This document shows, in pieces, positions 48,348 through 57,804 of a stretch of 64,000 nucleotides of DNA (its first letter is position 1; each line of letters begins with the position of its first letter). This stretch comes from Microbacterium sp. 4R-513. Lineage in GTDB: Bacteria; Actinomycetota; Actinomycetes; Actinomycetales; Microbacteriaceae. Under the pieces are notes generated by a model. That model ran no database searches. It was not told the DNA's origin and worked only from the letters and a program-made list of their open reading frames with translations. The translations under genes and the position numbers were made by a program. The DNA is taken from assembly GCF_011046485.1 (NCBI RefSeq), contig NZ_CP049256.1, positions 3,038,001 through 3,102,000 on the forward strand, given 5' to 3'.

Positions 48348-49474
48348 CCGGTCGACACCCTTCGGGATGGGCAAGGTTCATCCCCGCGCTCGTGGGCGCC
48401 GTGCTGGTCGTCTTCATGGCGATCCTGCCGCTCCTGAACCTCTCATTGCCCGGCATCCTCCCGACGCCGACCTACATGCCGGGCACGCTCGCGCTGCTGT
48501 CGCTGTGCATGGTGTTCGCCGCGCTGGCGCTCTCATACAGCCTCCTGCTCGGAAGCGCCGGGATGCTGTCCTTCGGCCACGCCCTGTACTTCGGTGCCGG
48601 CGCCTACGGCCTCGGCATCGCCCTCGAGCGGTTCGGCGTGCCGCTGTGGCCCGGCATCTTCGTCGCCCTCATCGGCGGCATGGTCATCGCCGTCCTGACG
48701 GGCGCCGTCTCGATGCGGGTCTCGGGCATCCCGTTCGCGATGGTCACCCTCGCCTTCGCGCAGGCGGGCTCGGTGCTCGTGCGCCGCAACTCCGCCGTCA
48801 CGGGCGGGGAGGAGGGCCTGAGCCTCGACACCGACCAGGTGCCCGACTTCCTCGTCGGCGTCGTGAACACGCGGAACCTCTACTGGTTCGCCCTCGCCGT
48901 GCTCGTCATCGTGTACCTCGTCACGCTGTGGGTCGACACGTCCCGCCTCGGGCACCTCGTTCGGGCGACCCGCGAGAACGAGCAGCGCGTGCGGGTGCTC
49001 GGACTGCAGCCGTACCGGGCGAAGCTCGTCGTCTTCGTCATCGCCGCGGTGCTCGCGAGCCTCGCCGGCGTCGCGTACATGCTGCTGCAGTCGGGCACCG
49101 TGCCCAGGGCCGTCTCGGCGGACCTCACCATCACGATCCTCGTCATGGTCGTGCTCGGTGGCGTGGGATTCCGGTGGGGTGCCATTGTGGGCGGTGTGCT
49201 GTACACGCTGCTCGACCAGCGGCTGACCGTCCTCGCCGGTTCCGAGGCCATCGCCGGCCTCCCGGACTTCCTGCGCATCCCGCTGTCCGAGCCGCTGTTC
49301 CTCCTCGGCGTGCTCTTCATCCTCGTCGTGATGTTCCTTCCCGGGGGCATCGCGGGCACGATCGACGCCTGGTTCCGCCGCCGCCGCGGAGAGCGCGCGA
49401 GGGTCGCCCTCCGGGGGATGGACGATGCGGAATCGGATGCCCCGGCCGACAGCGAGCTCCAGGTGCGCGTATGA
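48344..49474 (+). CDS. livM: ABC transporter permease, LivM type
   Basis: 376 residues from ATG at 48344, about ten TM segments. LLLGSAGMLSFGHALYFGAGAY and RLGHLVRATRENEQRVRVLGLQPYRAKLVVFVI are the LivM hallmarks. Overlaps livH and the CoA ligase gene by 4 bases each, so the transporter and the enzyme are on one transcript. Confidence 0.92.
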   Translation: MTGRHPSGWARFIPALVGAVLVVFMAILPLLNLSLPGILPTPTYMPGTLALLSLCMVFAALALSYSLLLGSAGMLSFGHALYFGAGAYGLGIALERFGVPLWPGIFVALIGGMVIAVLTGAVSMRVSGIPFAMVTLAFAQAGSVLVRRNSAVTGGEEGLSLDTDQVPDFLVGVVNTRNLYWFALAVLVIVYLVTLWVDTSRLGHLVRATRENEQRVRVLGLQPYRAKLVVFVIAAVLASLAGVAYMLLQSGTVPRAVSADLTITILVMVVLGGVGFRWGAIVGGVLYTLLDQRLTVLAGSEAIAGLPDFLRIPLSEPLFLLGVLFILVVMFLPGGIAGTIDAWFRRRRGERARVALRGMDDAESDAPADSELQVRV

Positions 49475-51039
49475 CGTGGGAGCACCTGCTCGAGGACGAG
49501 CCGCACACGATCGGGCGGTGGCTGACCGATCGCGCGGCGCAATCGCCGACCCGGATCGCCATCGACGACCGCGGCGTCACGACCGACTACGCGACGCTCT
49601 CGGCCCGCGCGGTCGACCTCGCCGCGGGGCTGCGCGCTGCGGGGTACGGACCCGGCAGGCGCCTTGCGACGCTGACCGGCAACTCGACCGACCACGTCGT
49701 GGCGTTCTTCGCCTGCGCCCTCGCGGGCGTCGCGCTCGTGCCGCTGTCGTGGCGGCTCACGCCGCGGGAGCTCGCCGACGTGCTGGAGCGCTCCGAGCCG
49801 GCACTCCTCCTCGTCGAAGACGAGTACGCCACGCTCGCGAGCGAAGCGCTGCGCGCCATCGCCGTCGCCCCGCCCGTCGCCACGCTCGGCACGACGGGGG
49901 TCGAGGCGTCGGTGCCTCTCGCGCGAGAGCCCGTCGGAGTGCGCCACGTCCGTGACGACGATCCCTTGCTGGTCATCTTCACGTCGGGGAGCGAGGCGGC
50001 TCCGAAGGGAGTCGTCCTCACCCACGCGAACTGCTTCTGGACGAACCTCGCGCTCGCACGGGCGCTGCCACTCACCGACGACGACGTCGTGCTCGCGATG
50101 CTGCCGCAGTTCCACATCGCGGCGTGGAACTGCCAGCCTCTGCTGGCGTGGTGGGTGGGTGCGACGGTCGTGCTCGAACGGTCGTTCCAGCCTTCCCGCG
50201 CGCTCCAGCTCATCCGTGAGCGGTGTGTCACCGCGATGATGGGAGTGCCGACGCAGTACGCGCTGCTCGCCTGCGAGAGGGAGTGGGCGCACTCCGACGT
50301 CACGAGCCTGCGCCTCGCCCTCGTCGGTGGCGCCACGATGCCGGTGGCGCTGCAGGAGCAGTGGGCCGCGATGGGGGTGCCGCTGACCCAGGGCTACGGT
50401 CTCACCGAGGCCGCGCCGAACGTCCTGCATCTTCCTGCGAGCGAGGCGTCCGAACATCCCGGATCCGTCGGCCGCCCGTATCCGCACGTCTCCGTGAGCG
50501 TCGTCGACCCCGAGACGGGACTTCCCCTCGACGGCGAGGCGACGGGCGAGCTGTGGGTGCGCGGCCCGAGCGTCTTCGCGGGGTACCTGGACGATCCGGA
50601 TGCCTCCTCCCGGGCGATGTCGGGGGAGTGGCTGCGCACCGGCGACCTCGTGCACCGCGGTGCCGACGGCATGTTCCGCATCGTCGACCGCCTGAAGGAC
50701 ATCTTCATCTCGGGAGGGGAGAACGTCGCCCCGGCCGAGGTCGAGCATGCGCTGACACTCCACCCGCTCATCGAGGCGGCGGCGGTCGTCGGCGTGCCCG
50801 ACCCGGTGTGGGGGGAGCGCGGTTTCGCGTTCGTCGTTCGCGCCGAGGGCGCAGTGCTGTCGGAGGACGAGGTGCTCGCGCACGCCCGCCGCAATCTCGC
50901 GGCCTTCAAGATTCCGGCGCGCGTGGAGTTCGTCCGCTCGCTGCCGCGATCCACGATCGAGAAGCTCGCGCGCTCGCGTCTGCGCGAACGCGCGCTCCAC
51001 CACCTGGGGGAAGGAGGGGACCATGAGCGTTCCCGGTGA
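49471..51039 (+). CDS. AMP-forming acyl-CoA synthetase/ligase
   Basis: 522 residues from ATG at 49471. ANL superfamily: P-loop TSGSEAAPKG (171-180, where the usual form is TSGTTGxPKG), GYGLTEAAP (A5), GELWVRGPSVFAGY, TGDLV (A7), DRLKDIFISGGENVAPAEVE (A8) and C-terminal RSTIEKLARSRLRE. A fatty or short-chain acid is activated to its CoA thioester. Coupled to livM, so the imported compound or its product is a plausible substrate. Overlaps tetR by 17 bases. Confidence 0.88.
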   Translation: MTWEHLLEDEPHTIGRWLTDRAAQSPTRIAIDDRGVTTDYATLSARAVDLAAGLRAAGYGPGRRLATLTGNSTDHVVAFFACALAGVALVPLSWRLTPRELADVLERSEPALLLVEDEYATLASEALRAIAVAPPVATLGTTGVEASVPLAREPVGVRHVRDDDPLLVIFTSGSEAAPKGVVLTHANCFWTNLALARALPLTDDDVVLAMLPQFHIAAWNCQPLLAWWVGATVVLERSFQPSRALQLIRERCVTAMMGVPTQYALLACEREWAHSDVTSLRLALVGGATMPVALQEQWAAMGVPLTQGYGLTEAAPNVLHLPASEASEHPGSVGRPYPHVSVSVVDPETGLPLDGEATGELWVRGPSVFAGYLDDPDASSRAMSGEWLRTGDLVHRGADGMFRIVDRLKDIFISGGENVAPAEVEHALTLHPLIEAAAVVGVPDPVWGERGFAFVVRAEGAVLSEDEVLAHARRNLAAFKIPARVEFVRSLPRSTIEKLARSRLRERALHHLGEGGDHERSR

Positions 51040-51709
51040 CCTGCTCGACGAGCAGGCGGAACTGGTGTCGCCGGCGACGGGCCGCCCGCTCACCAAGCGC
51101 GGCGAGGCGACCCGCCGACGACTGCTCGAGGCCGCCGAGGCGGTGTTCGCCGAGCAGGGGTATCACGAGGCATCCATCGTCAAGATCACCGAGCGGGCGG
51201 GGATCGGCCTCGGCACGTTCTACCTCTACTTCGACAGCAAGCAGACGATCTTCGAGGCGCTCGTGATCGATCTCAACCGCCGGGTGCGGCACTCGATGTC
51301 CGAGGCGATGGCCGGTGCGTCGACGCGTCTGGAGGCGGAGCGGGCCGGCTTCGCCGGGTTCTTCGGCTTCACCGCGGAGCACCCCGCGCTCTACCGCGTC
51401 GTGCGCGAGGCGGAGTTCGTCTCGCCCGAGACCCTGCGCCTGCACTACACCCGCATCGTCGAGGGGTACGAGGCGGGCCTGCGGGCGGCGCAGCAGTCCG
51501 GCGACGTCGACCCCCGCCTCGACCCGGAGGTCGCGGCATGGGCGCTCATGGGGATGGGCGAGCTCATCGGCATGCGGTTCCTCCTGTGGGAACGGGATGC
51601 CGAGGGCCGGCCGCCGGCGCAGCTCGACCCAGCCGTGTTCGACGCGATGGCGCGGTTCATCGACAACGCACTCGCGCCCCGCCGCGAGAAGGAAGGGGAT
51701 CCGTCGTGA
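51023..51709 (+). CDS. TetR family transcriptional regulator
   Basis: 228 residues from ATG at 51023, inside the end of the ligase gene; ribosome-binding site GAAGGAGG upstream. N-terminal HTH: TRRRLLEAAEAVFAEQGYHEASIVKITERAGIGLGTFYLYFDSKQTIFEALV, the standard TetR DNA-binding domain. The C-terminal helices (about 85-215) hold the ligand pocket, which for this genetic context may bind an acyl-CoA. Likely regulates the liv/ligase/dehydrogenase transcript. Confidence 0.9.
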   Translation: MSVPGDLLDEQAELVSPATGRPLTKRGEATRRRLLEAAEAVFAEQGYHEASIVKITERAGIGLGTFYLYFDSKQTIFEALVIDLNRRVRHSMSEAMAGASTRLEAERAGFAGFFGFTAEHPALYRVVREAEFVSPETLRLHYTRIVEGYEAGLRAAQQSGDVDPRLDPEVAAWALMGMGELIGMRFLLWERDAEGRPPAQLDPAVFDAMARFIDNALAPRREKEGDPS

Positions 51710-52458
51710 CGGAACAGGATCTGGCCGGCAAGCGCGCCGTCGTGACCGGCGGCGCGAGCGGCATCGGCCTCGCGTGCGCGCACGAGTTCGCCCGCCGCGG
51801 CGCGCACGTCGTGATCGCCGACCTCAACGGAGATGCCGCCCAGGCCGCGGCATCCGAAGTCGGCGGCGAGGCCTGGGTCGTCGACCTCGCCGATACCGCG
51901 GGGCTCGAGAGCCTGAGCCTGGACGCCGACATCCTCGTGAACAACGCCGGGATCCAGAAGGTCGCACCGATCCACGAGTACGACCCCGACATCTTCCGCT
52001 TCATCCTGCGCCTCATGCTGGAGTCGCCCTTCCTGCTCATCCGCGCGGCTCTGCCGACGATGTACGAGCGTGGCTGGGGTCGCGTGATCAACATCTCGAG
52101 CGCTCATGGCCTCCGCGCGAGCGCCTTCAAATCGGCGTATGTCGCGGCCAAGCACGGGCTCGAGGGGCTGTCGAAGGTGACGGCGCTCGAAGGCGCACCG
52201 CACGGCGTCACGAGCAACTGCATCAATCCGGCCTACGTGCGCACGCCGCTCGTCGAGAAGCAGATCGCCGATCAGGCGGAGCTGCACGGCATCCCCGAGA
52301 GCGAGGTCGTCGAGAAGATCATGCTGACCGAGACCGCGGTGAAGCGGCTCGTCGAGGCCGACGAGGTCGCATCGCTCGCCGGCTGGCTCGTCTCCGACAA
52401 GTCGGGCATGGTCACGGGCGCCTCGTACACGATCGACGGCGGATGGACGGCGCGATGA
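51706..52458 (+). CDS. 3-hydroxybutyrate dehydrogenase (SDR)
   Basis: Oxidises 3-hydroxybutyrate to acetoacetate with NAD. 250 residues from GTG at 51706. SDR motifs TGGASGIG (14-21), NNAG (79-82), catalytic Ser132, Tyr145 and Lys149 (YxxxK). The lid region YVRTPLVEKQIADQAELHG and ending TGASYTIDGGWTAR are those of bacterial D-3-hydroxybutyrate dehydrogenases, which makes the assignment stronger than a generic SDR call. Overlaps both neighbours by 4 bases. Confidence 0.88.
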   Translation: MTEQDLAGKRAVVTGGASGIGLACAHEFARRGAHVVIADLNGDAAQAAASEVGGEAWVVDLADTAGLESLSLDADILVNNAGIQKVAPIHEYDPDIFRFILRLMLESPFLLIRAALPTMYERGWGRVINISSAHGLRASAFKSAYVAAKHGLEGLSKVTALEGAPHGVTSNCINPAYVRTPLVEKQIADQAELHGIPESEVVEKIMLTETAVKRLVEADEVASLAGWLVSDKSGMVTGASYTIDGGWTAR

Positions 52459-53379
52459 GCGGACACACGTACCGGACTCTCGACGTGCCCGTCGCGGGCG
52501 GCGACCTGCGCGTGGGCGTGTGGGATCCCGAGACGGATGCCTCGGCCGACGTGCTCGTCGTGCACGGCGTCACCGCCTCCCCACCTCGCGTGGCCGTTCC
52601 TCGTCGACCGGCTGCCGGGCGTCCGCGTCATCGCCCCGGACCTGCGCGGTCGCGGACGCAGCAACGAGCTCGCGGGGCCCGCAGGGATGGCGGCACACGC
52701 CGCCGATCTCGCGGCCGTGCTCGACGCGCTCGACATCGACCGGATCGTGGTCGTCGGCCACTCGATGGGCGCCTTCGTCTCGGTCGTGTTCGCGAGCCTC
52801 CACCCGGACCGCGTCGCACGGCTCGTCCTGATCGACGGCGGCCTTCCTCTCGACGTGCCCGCGGGCCTCGACCCCGACGAGCTGGTCTCCCGGATCCTCG
52901 GACCCACAGCCGCCCGCCTCTCCATGCGCTTCGCGGACGTGGGGGAGTACCGCGACTTCTGGCACGAGCACCCCGCGTTCCGCACCGACTGGACGCCCGA
53001 GCTCGAGCACTACATCGAGTACGACCTCGTCCCCGACGGCGGTGCGCTCCGGCCCGCGACGAGCTATCAGACCACCCTCGACGACACGATCGACATGAAC
53101 ACCGGCACGACGCTGCCCGACGCGCTCGCGGGGCTGCGGCATCCGACCCTTCTCGTGACGGCGCCCCGAGGTCTCCGCAACGAGCCTCCCGGGCTTTACT
53201 CGCCCGAGCACCTCGCAGGCCTGCTGGCAGCTCACCCGAACGTGGAGCACGTCCGCGTCGAGGATCGGAACCACTACACGATCGTCATGTCCGAGCAGGG
53301 AGCCGATGCCGTCGCCCCGCTCATCCTCCGCGAGCTCGCCGCCGCCGGGGCCGAGGTCGACAGCCGGCCGGTCTCGTAG
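52455..53379 (+). pseudogene. Alpha/beta hydrolase, single-base frameshift
   Basis: The frame from ATG at 52455 (MSGHTYRTLDVPVAGGDLRVGVWDPE..LVVHGVTAS) breaks in a run of four Cs at 52579-52582; three Cs continue as HLAWPFLVDRLPGVRVIAPDLRGRG in the next frame, which runs to 53379. Joined, it is a 307-residue hydrolase with HG oxyanion motif, nucleophile elbow GHSMGA, and a catalytic His likely in NHYTI. Probably a sequence error. Location directly after the 3-hydroxybutyrate dehydrogenase suggests it releases that acid from an ester or oligomer (inference). Confidence 0.75.
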
Positions 53380-53387
53380 GTCCGGGC

Positions 53388-53471
53388 CGTTTCGTCTCGG
53401 TCGCTGCGCTCCCTCGCTCAACGACCGATGTCTACCCACCGGTCGTTGAGCGAGCGGAGCGAGACGAAACG
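53388..53471. repeat. Long imperfect inverted repeat (Microbacteriaceae-type intergenic element)
   Basis: The right arm CGGTCGTTGAGCGAGCGGAG continues to GAGACGAAACG (53440-53471); the left arm is its reverse complement with about eight extra bases in the middle (53388-53427). Centre ATGTCTACCCAC. Sits between convergent genes and could act as a bidirectional terminator; similar GTTGAGCGAGC...GACGAAAC units are familiar as dispersed intergenic repeats in this family of bacteria (from general knowledge, not searched). Confidence 0.7.
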
Positions 53472-53496
53472 CGCCGAGCCTGCGACCGACACCGGT

Positions 53497-54288
53497 CTAG
53501 CGGGCGGTCGCGGCGACGCGGGTCGTGAGCTGGTGCGCGTGCGCCAGAAGCGTTCGTCCGAGGTCGGCGAGGCGATCGGGACCGAAGCGGAACTCCACGC
53601 CCGTGAGGCTCAACGCCCACTGCGGATGGCCTTCCCGTGTGAATACGGCGGCTCCCAGCCCGAAGCTCCCTTCCACGATCAGCCCGGGGTTCAGCGCGTA
53701 TCCGCGCGCCTGCGTCTCGCGAAGGCGCACGCGCAGCCGCGACTCCGCGTGCGCGGCGCCCCACTCGGCGCCGAGCTCAGGATGCCGCTCGAAATAGGCG
53801 TCCACATCGTGAGGGGGCAGGAACGCGAGGATCGCGAGTCCCGCAGACGCCACGCCGAGCGGGAAGCGCACCCCCTCCGACAGCACGAAGGAGCGGATGG
53901 GGAAGCTCCCCTCCTCGCGCAGCAGGCACACCGTCTCGTCGCCGCGGCGGACCGAGAGAAATGCGCTCTCCTCGGTGCGCACGGCGAGCGAGCGCACGAT
54001 GTCGCGCGCGATCGCGGTGATGTCGTATCGGGATGCCGCGACCGTCCCCATGAGGTACAGCTCGGGCCCAGGCATCCACCGTCCGGTCCGCTCGTCCTGA
54101 TCGACGAGGCCTTCGTGGCGGAGCGCCGTCAGCAGTCGATGAGCCGTCGGGCGGGTCAGCTCGGCACGCCGAGCGAGATCGGCGACCGAGAGCCCCTCGT
54201 CGCCCGCCGAGGTCACGAGCCGCAGGACGCGGGCGGCGCGGGCGACGGATTGCGCGCCCGGCACACTGCGGTTCTTCGCGGTGTCCAC
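53497..54288 (-). CDS. IclR family transcriptional regulator
   Basis: 263 residues from GTG at 54288 (VDTAKNRSVPGAQSVARAARVLRL). Winged helix: LSVADLARRAELTRPTAHRLLTALRHEGLVDQDERTGRW; then the GAF-like effector domain (about 80-260) with SFPIRSFVLSEGVRFPLGVASAGLAILAF. The GTG lies in the operator palindrome; GTG at 54264 (VPGAQSV) is an alternative start that would leave the operator outside the gene. Divergent from scoA, so probable regulator of ScoAB and thiolase. Confidence 0.88.
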   Translation of the reverse strand: MDTAKNRSVPGAQSVARAARVLRLVTSAGDEGLSVADLARRAELTRPTAHRLLTALRHEGLVDQDERTGRWMPGPELYLMGTVAASRYDITAIARDIVRSLAVRTEESAFLSVRRGDETVCLLREEGSFPIRSFVLSEGVRFPLGVASAGLAILAFLPPHDVDAYFERHPELGAEWGAAHAESRLRVRLRETQARGYALNPGLIVEGSFGLGAAVFTREGHPQWALSLTGVEFRFGPDRLADLGRTLLAHAHQLTTRVAATAR

Positions 54289-54299
54289 GATATGGACAC
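54281..54299. promoter_or_regulatory. Putative IclR operator
   Basis: Perfect inverted repeat GTGTCCA-CGATA-TGGACAC between the divergent iclR and scoA genes. IclR proteins bind short palindromes of this size (about 15-20 bp) in such gaps, so this is the best candidate site. It overlaps the annotated iclR start. Confidence 0.6.
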
Positions 54300-54415
54300 T
54301 AGGCGTCGCGGCATCCACATCGCAAGCGGCTGGGAGCCCCTCACGGGCACCGCAGAGGAGGATGGAGGGAGCCCCGCGCAGCGGCGGGCGCGCACGCGCG
54401 ACGAAGGAGTGACAC

Positions 54416-55216
54416 GTGATCGACAAGACCGTCGAGTCTGCGGCGGAGGCCGTCGCAGACATCCCGGATGGCGCGAGCCTCGCCGTCGGAGGCTTCGGCC
54501 TCTCGGGCAACCCCATCGCTCTCATCGAGGCGCTGCTCGCGCAGGGGACGACCGATCTCAGCATCGTGAGCAACAACTGCGGCGTGGACGACTGGGGACT
54601 CGGCGTGCTCCTCAACGCGAAGCGCATCCGCAAGATGACATCGTCGTACGTGGGCGAGAACAAGGAGTTCGAGCGGCAGTTCCTGTCCGGCGAGCTCGAG
54701 CTCGAGCTGACGCCGCAGGGCACGCTCGCCGAGAAGCTGCGCGCGGGCGGCTCGGGCATCGCGGCGTTCTACACGCAGACCGGTGTGGGCACGCAGGTGT
54801 CGGAGGGCGGCCTCCCGCGCAAGTACGACGGCCAGGGCGGCATCGCGATCGCCTCGCCCAAGAAGGATGTCCGCACGTTCGACCTGCACGGTGAGCCGAG
54901 GGAGTTCGTGCTCGAGGAGTCCATCGTCACGGACTTCGCCCTCGTGCACGCCCTGAAGGGCGACCGCCACGGGAACCTCGTCTTCAACAAGTCGGCGCGC
55001 AACTTCAACCCCCTCGCGGCGATGGCGGGCCGGGTGTGCATCGCCCAGGTGGAGGAGCTCGTCGAACCCGGCGAACTCGACCCCGACGGCATCCACCTCC
55101 CCGGCATCTACGTCCACCGCATCGTCGAGGTCGGCACCGGGATCGAGAAGCGCATCGAGCGCAGGACGGTGTCGGTCTCCGAAGCGATGAGCCGCGACAT
55201 TCCCGAAGGAGCATGA
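54416..55216 (+). CDS. scoA: 3-oxoacid CoA-transferase subunit A
   Basis: 266 residues from GTG at 54416, with AAGGAG 7 bases upstream. CoA-transferase family 1 alpha subunit: [52 protein letters not shown]. With ScoB it moves CoA from succinyl-CoA to a 3-oxoacid, typically acetoacetate. A 3-oxoadipate transferase (PcaI) is a close alternative, but no other protocatechuate-pathway genes are near. Confidence 0.88.
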   Translation: MIDKTVESAAEAVADIPDGASLAVGGFGLSGNPIALIEALLAQGTTDLSIVSNNCGVDDWGLGVLLNAKRIRKMTSSYVGENKEFERQFLSGELELELTPQGTLAEKLRAGGSGIAAFYTQTGVGTQVSEGGLPRKYDGQGGIAIASPKKDVRTFDLHGEPREFVLEESIVTDFALVHALKGDRHGNLVFNKSARNFNPLAAMAGRVCIAQVEELVEPGELDPDGIHLPGIYVHRIVEVGTGIEKRIERRTVSVSEAMSRDIPEGA

Positions 55217-55218
55217 CC

Positions 55219-55872
55219 ATGGCCCTCACCCGCAACGAGATGGCCGCCCGCGCGGCTCAGGAGCTCGGCGACGGCGCGTACGTCAACCTGGGCATCGGGC
55301 TTCCGACGCTCGTCCCGAACTACGTGCCCGACGGCGTGACGGTCGTCCTCCAGTCCGAGAACGGCATCCTGGGCGTCGGCCCGTACCCGACGGAGGAGCA
55401 CGTCGATCCGGACCTGATCAACGCCGGCAAGGAGACCGTCACGACGCTTCCGGGTGCCGCGTTCTTCGACTCGGCCACGAGCTTCGGCATGATCCGGGGC
55501 GGCAAGATCGACGCCGCGATCCTCGGCGCCATGCAGGTGTCGAAGTCGGGCGACCTGGCGAACTGGATGATCCCGGGAAAGATGGTGAAGGGACCCGGGG
55601 GTGCGATGGACCTCGTGCACGGGGCATCCCGCGTCATCGTCCTCATGGAGCACGTCGCCAAGGACGGCACCGCCAAGATCGTCGACGAGTGCTCGCTGCC
55701 GCTCACGGGCAAGGGCGTCGTCGACCGCATCATCACCGACCTCGCCGTCATCGACGTGACCGATGAAGGGCTCGTGCTCGTGGAGCTCGCACCCGGGGTG
55801 ACGGTCGACGAGGTCATCGCGGCGACGGAGCCGGAGCTCCTCGTGCGCGTGGGAGAGAGGATGGACGCATGA
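55219..55872 (+). CDS. scoB: 3-oxoacid CoA-transferase subunit B
   Basis: 217 residues from ATG at 55219, seven bases after GAAGGAG; the ATG at 55213 is too close to that site. Catalytic Glu47 in SENGILGVG is the residue that forms the CoA thioester. Also GSGLPT-like [13 protein letters not shown] and the [39 protein letters not shown] block. Overlaps the thiolase by 4 bases. Confidence 0.9.
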   Translation: MALTRNEMAARAAQELGDGAYVNLGIGLPTLVPNYVPDGVTVVLQSENGILGVGPYPTEEHVDPDLINAGKETVTTLPGAAFFDSATSFGMIRGGKIDAAILGAMQVSKSGDLANWMIPGKMVKGPGGAMDLVHGASRVIVLMEHVAKDGTAKIVDECSLPLTGKGVVDRIITDLAVIDVTDEGLVLVELAPGVTVDEVIAATEPELLVRVGERMDA

Positions 55873-57053
55873 ACCAGGACGACGTCGTCATCGTCGCCGC
55901 GGCGCGCACGCCGCAGGGACGACTCAAGGGCCAGCTCGCTCCGCTCACGGCGGTGCAGCTCGGCTCCATCGCGATCAAAGGAGCGCTCGAACAGGGCGGC
56001 ATCCCGGCCGAGGCGGTCGACGCCGTGCTCGTGGGTCAGGTCCTGCCCGCCGGCGCAGGTCAGAACCCCGCCCGTCAGGCCGCCGTCGGCGCCGGGATCG
56101 GGTGGGACGTGCACTCCTCGTCGGTCAACAAGGTGTGCCTCTCGGGCCTCACCGCGGTGATCGACGGCGCCCGCATGCTCAAGCTGGGCGATGCGACGGT
56201 CGTCGTCGCGGCGGGCATGGAGTCGATGACCCGCTCTCCGCACCTCATGATGGGCTCCCGCGACGGCTGGGCCTACGGCTCGATCGAGGTGCTCGACCAC
56301 ATGGCCTATGACGGCCTGACCGACGCCTACGACCGCGAGAGTATGGGTGCGTCGACGGAGCGGCACAACGACCGCTTCGAGATCACCCGCGAGGCTCAGG
56401 ATGCCGTGGCCGCGAGGTCGCACCAGCGCGCCGCCGCCGCCCAGAACGACGGCGTCTTCGACGGAGAGATCGTGCCCGTCACGATTCCCCAGCGCAAGGG
56501 CGATCCTGTCGTGCTGACGAAGGACGAGGGAATCCGGCCCGATACCACGGTCGACACTCTCGCGGGCCTCCGTCCCGCCTTCGCCGAGGGCGGCTCGATC
56601 ACGGCCGGCAACTCGTCGCAGATCTCGGACGGGGCATCCGCCGTCGTGCTCACCACCCGCTCGCACGCCGATGAGAGGGGCTGGCGGGTGCTCGCAGTCG
56701 TCGGCGCTGCGGGCCAGGTCGCCGGGCCCGACAACTCGCTGCACGCCCAGCCCGCGCGCGCGATCGAGAAGGCCGTGGCGAAACAGGGCATCTCGACCCG
56801 CGAGCTCGACTTCGTCGAGATCAACGAGGCCTTCGGCGCCGTCGTCGCACGCTCGCAGGCTGAGCTCGGGCTCTCGGACGATGTCGTCAACATCCACGGC
56901 GGCGGCATCGCGATCGGCCACCCCATCGGCGCCTCCGGCAACCGGCTCGTCGTGCACGCCGTGCACGAGCTCGTCCGCCGCGGCTCCGGGACGGCGGCCG
57001 TCGCGCTGTGCGGCGGCGGCGGTCAGGGCGACGCGCTGATCCTCACCCGCTGA
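55869..57053 (+). CDS. Acetyl-CoA acetyltransferase (thiolase)
   Basis: 394 residues. Catalytic Cys90 (NKVCLSG), His351 (GHPIGASG) and Cys381 ([10 protein letters not shown]): the full thiolase set. The N-terminus [21 protein letters not shown] matches the biosynthetic/degradative acetoacetyl-CoA thiolases. Splits acetoacetyl-CoA to two acetyl-CoA, completing the ScoAB step. 3-oxoadipyl-CoA thiolase is an alternative. Confidence 0.9.
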   Translation: MNQDDVVIVAAARTPQGRLKGQLAPLTAVQLGSIAIKGALEQGGIPAEAVDAVLVGQVLPAGAGQNPARQAAVGAGIGWDVHSSSVNKVCLSGLTAVIDGARMLKLGDATVVVAAGMESMTRSPHLMMGSRDGWAYGSIEVLDHMAYDGLTDAYDRESMGASTERHNDRFEITREAQDAVAARSHQRAAAAQNDGVFDGEIVPVTIPQRKGDPVVLTKDEGIRPDTTVDTLAGLRPAFAEGGSITAGNSSQISDGASAVVLTTRSHADERGWRVLAVVGAAGQVAGPDNSLHAQPARAIEKAVAKQGISTRELDFVEINEAFGAVVARSQAELGLSDDVVNIHGGGIAIGHPIGASGNRLVVHAVHELVRRGSGTAAVALCGGGGQGDALILTR

Positions 57054-57087
57054 CGAGACGGCAGAGGGGCGCGGTAGCGTCGTCGCC

Positions 57088-57534
57088 GTGACGATCATCG
57101 CGCCCCTCACCGCCGCCGACCACGACGAGTGGCTCACCCTCTGGCACGGCTACCTCGAGTTCTACGAGGCATCCGTCTCGCGATCCGTGACCGAGTCGAC
57201 GTTCGCGCGCATCGTCGCCGACGACGACCTGCACGGCGCGATCGCACGCGACGACGAGGGCCGCGCGGTCGGCATCGTGCACTGGCTCACGCACCCGGCG
57301 ACGTGGACGACCTCGACCTACACCTACCTGGAAGACCTCTTCGTCTCACCCGGTACGCGCGGCGGGGGAGTGGGACGGTCGCTCATCGAGCACGTCCGCG
57401 CGTGGGCTGAGGCCGCCGGCAGCCGCAAGGTCTACTGGCTCACCCATGAGACGAACACCGCCGCTCGCGCGCTCTACGACCGGGTCGCGACGGGGACGGG
57501 ATTCGTGCACTACGAGATCCCGCTCGGCCGGTGA
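57088..57534 (+). CDS. GNAT family N-acetyltransferase
   Basis: 148 residues from GTG at 57088. Acetyl-CoA-binding motif DLFVSPGTRGGGVGRSLIEHVRAWAEAAGSRKVYWLTHETNTAARALYDRV gives the GNAT A/B motif (R/Q-x-x-G-x-G/A as RGGGVG). Substrate unknown. Confidence 0.88.
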   Translation: MTIIAPLTAADHDEWLTLWHGYLEFYEASVSRSVTESTFARIVADDDLHGAIARDDEGRAVGIVHWLTHPATWTTSTYTYLEDLFVSPGTRGGGVGRSLIEHVRAWAEAAGSRKVYWLTHETNTAARALYDRVATGTGFVHYEIPLGR

Positions 57535-57549
57535 GGCGGCGCGGGCGCG

Positions 57550-57804
57550 TCAGCGGTTGACGCGCTTGCGGAGGATCTTCTCCTCGCGCCCGTGGATGGG
57601 CGAGTCCTGCGCCACGATCTGGCCTTGACCGGCCCGGCGCACGTCGATGATCGCCCCGATGGCGAGCGCGAGCGAGATGCCCCACGACAGCCAGGCGAGG
57701 GCCACCCGCCACGTAAAGGGAGCGTCGTTGCGGAGGGCGCGCAGCAGCGTGACACCGCCCGTGATGGCGCCCAGAAGGCCCGTGCCGAACAGGTACTTGC
57801 GCAT
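57550..57804 (-). CDS. Small two-TM membrane protein
   Basis: 84 residues from ATG at 57804. Two hydrophobic helices (YLFGTGLLGAITGGVTLL, WRVALAWLSWGISLALAIGAIID) and a polar C-terminus (SPIHGREEKILRKRVNR). No family recognised; the compact intergenic position and clear membrane pattern support coding. It converges on the GNAT gene and is divergent from otsA. Confidence 0.65.
   Translation of the reverse strand: MRKYLFGTGLLGAITGGVTLLRALRNDAPFTWRVALAWLSWGISLALAIGAIIDVRRAGQGQIVAQDSPIHGREEKILRKRVNR

Noticed and set aside
47010..51096. Long minus-strand open frames opposite livF-livM and the CoA ligase
   Set aside because: Shadow frames in very GC-rich sequence, no homology features, and they cross several well-defined plus-strand genes.
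55213..55218. ATG at 55213 as scoB start
   Set aside because: It leaves only one base after the GAAGGAG site; ATG at 55219 has a seven-base spacing.
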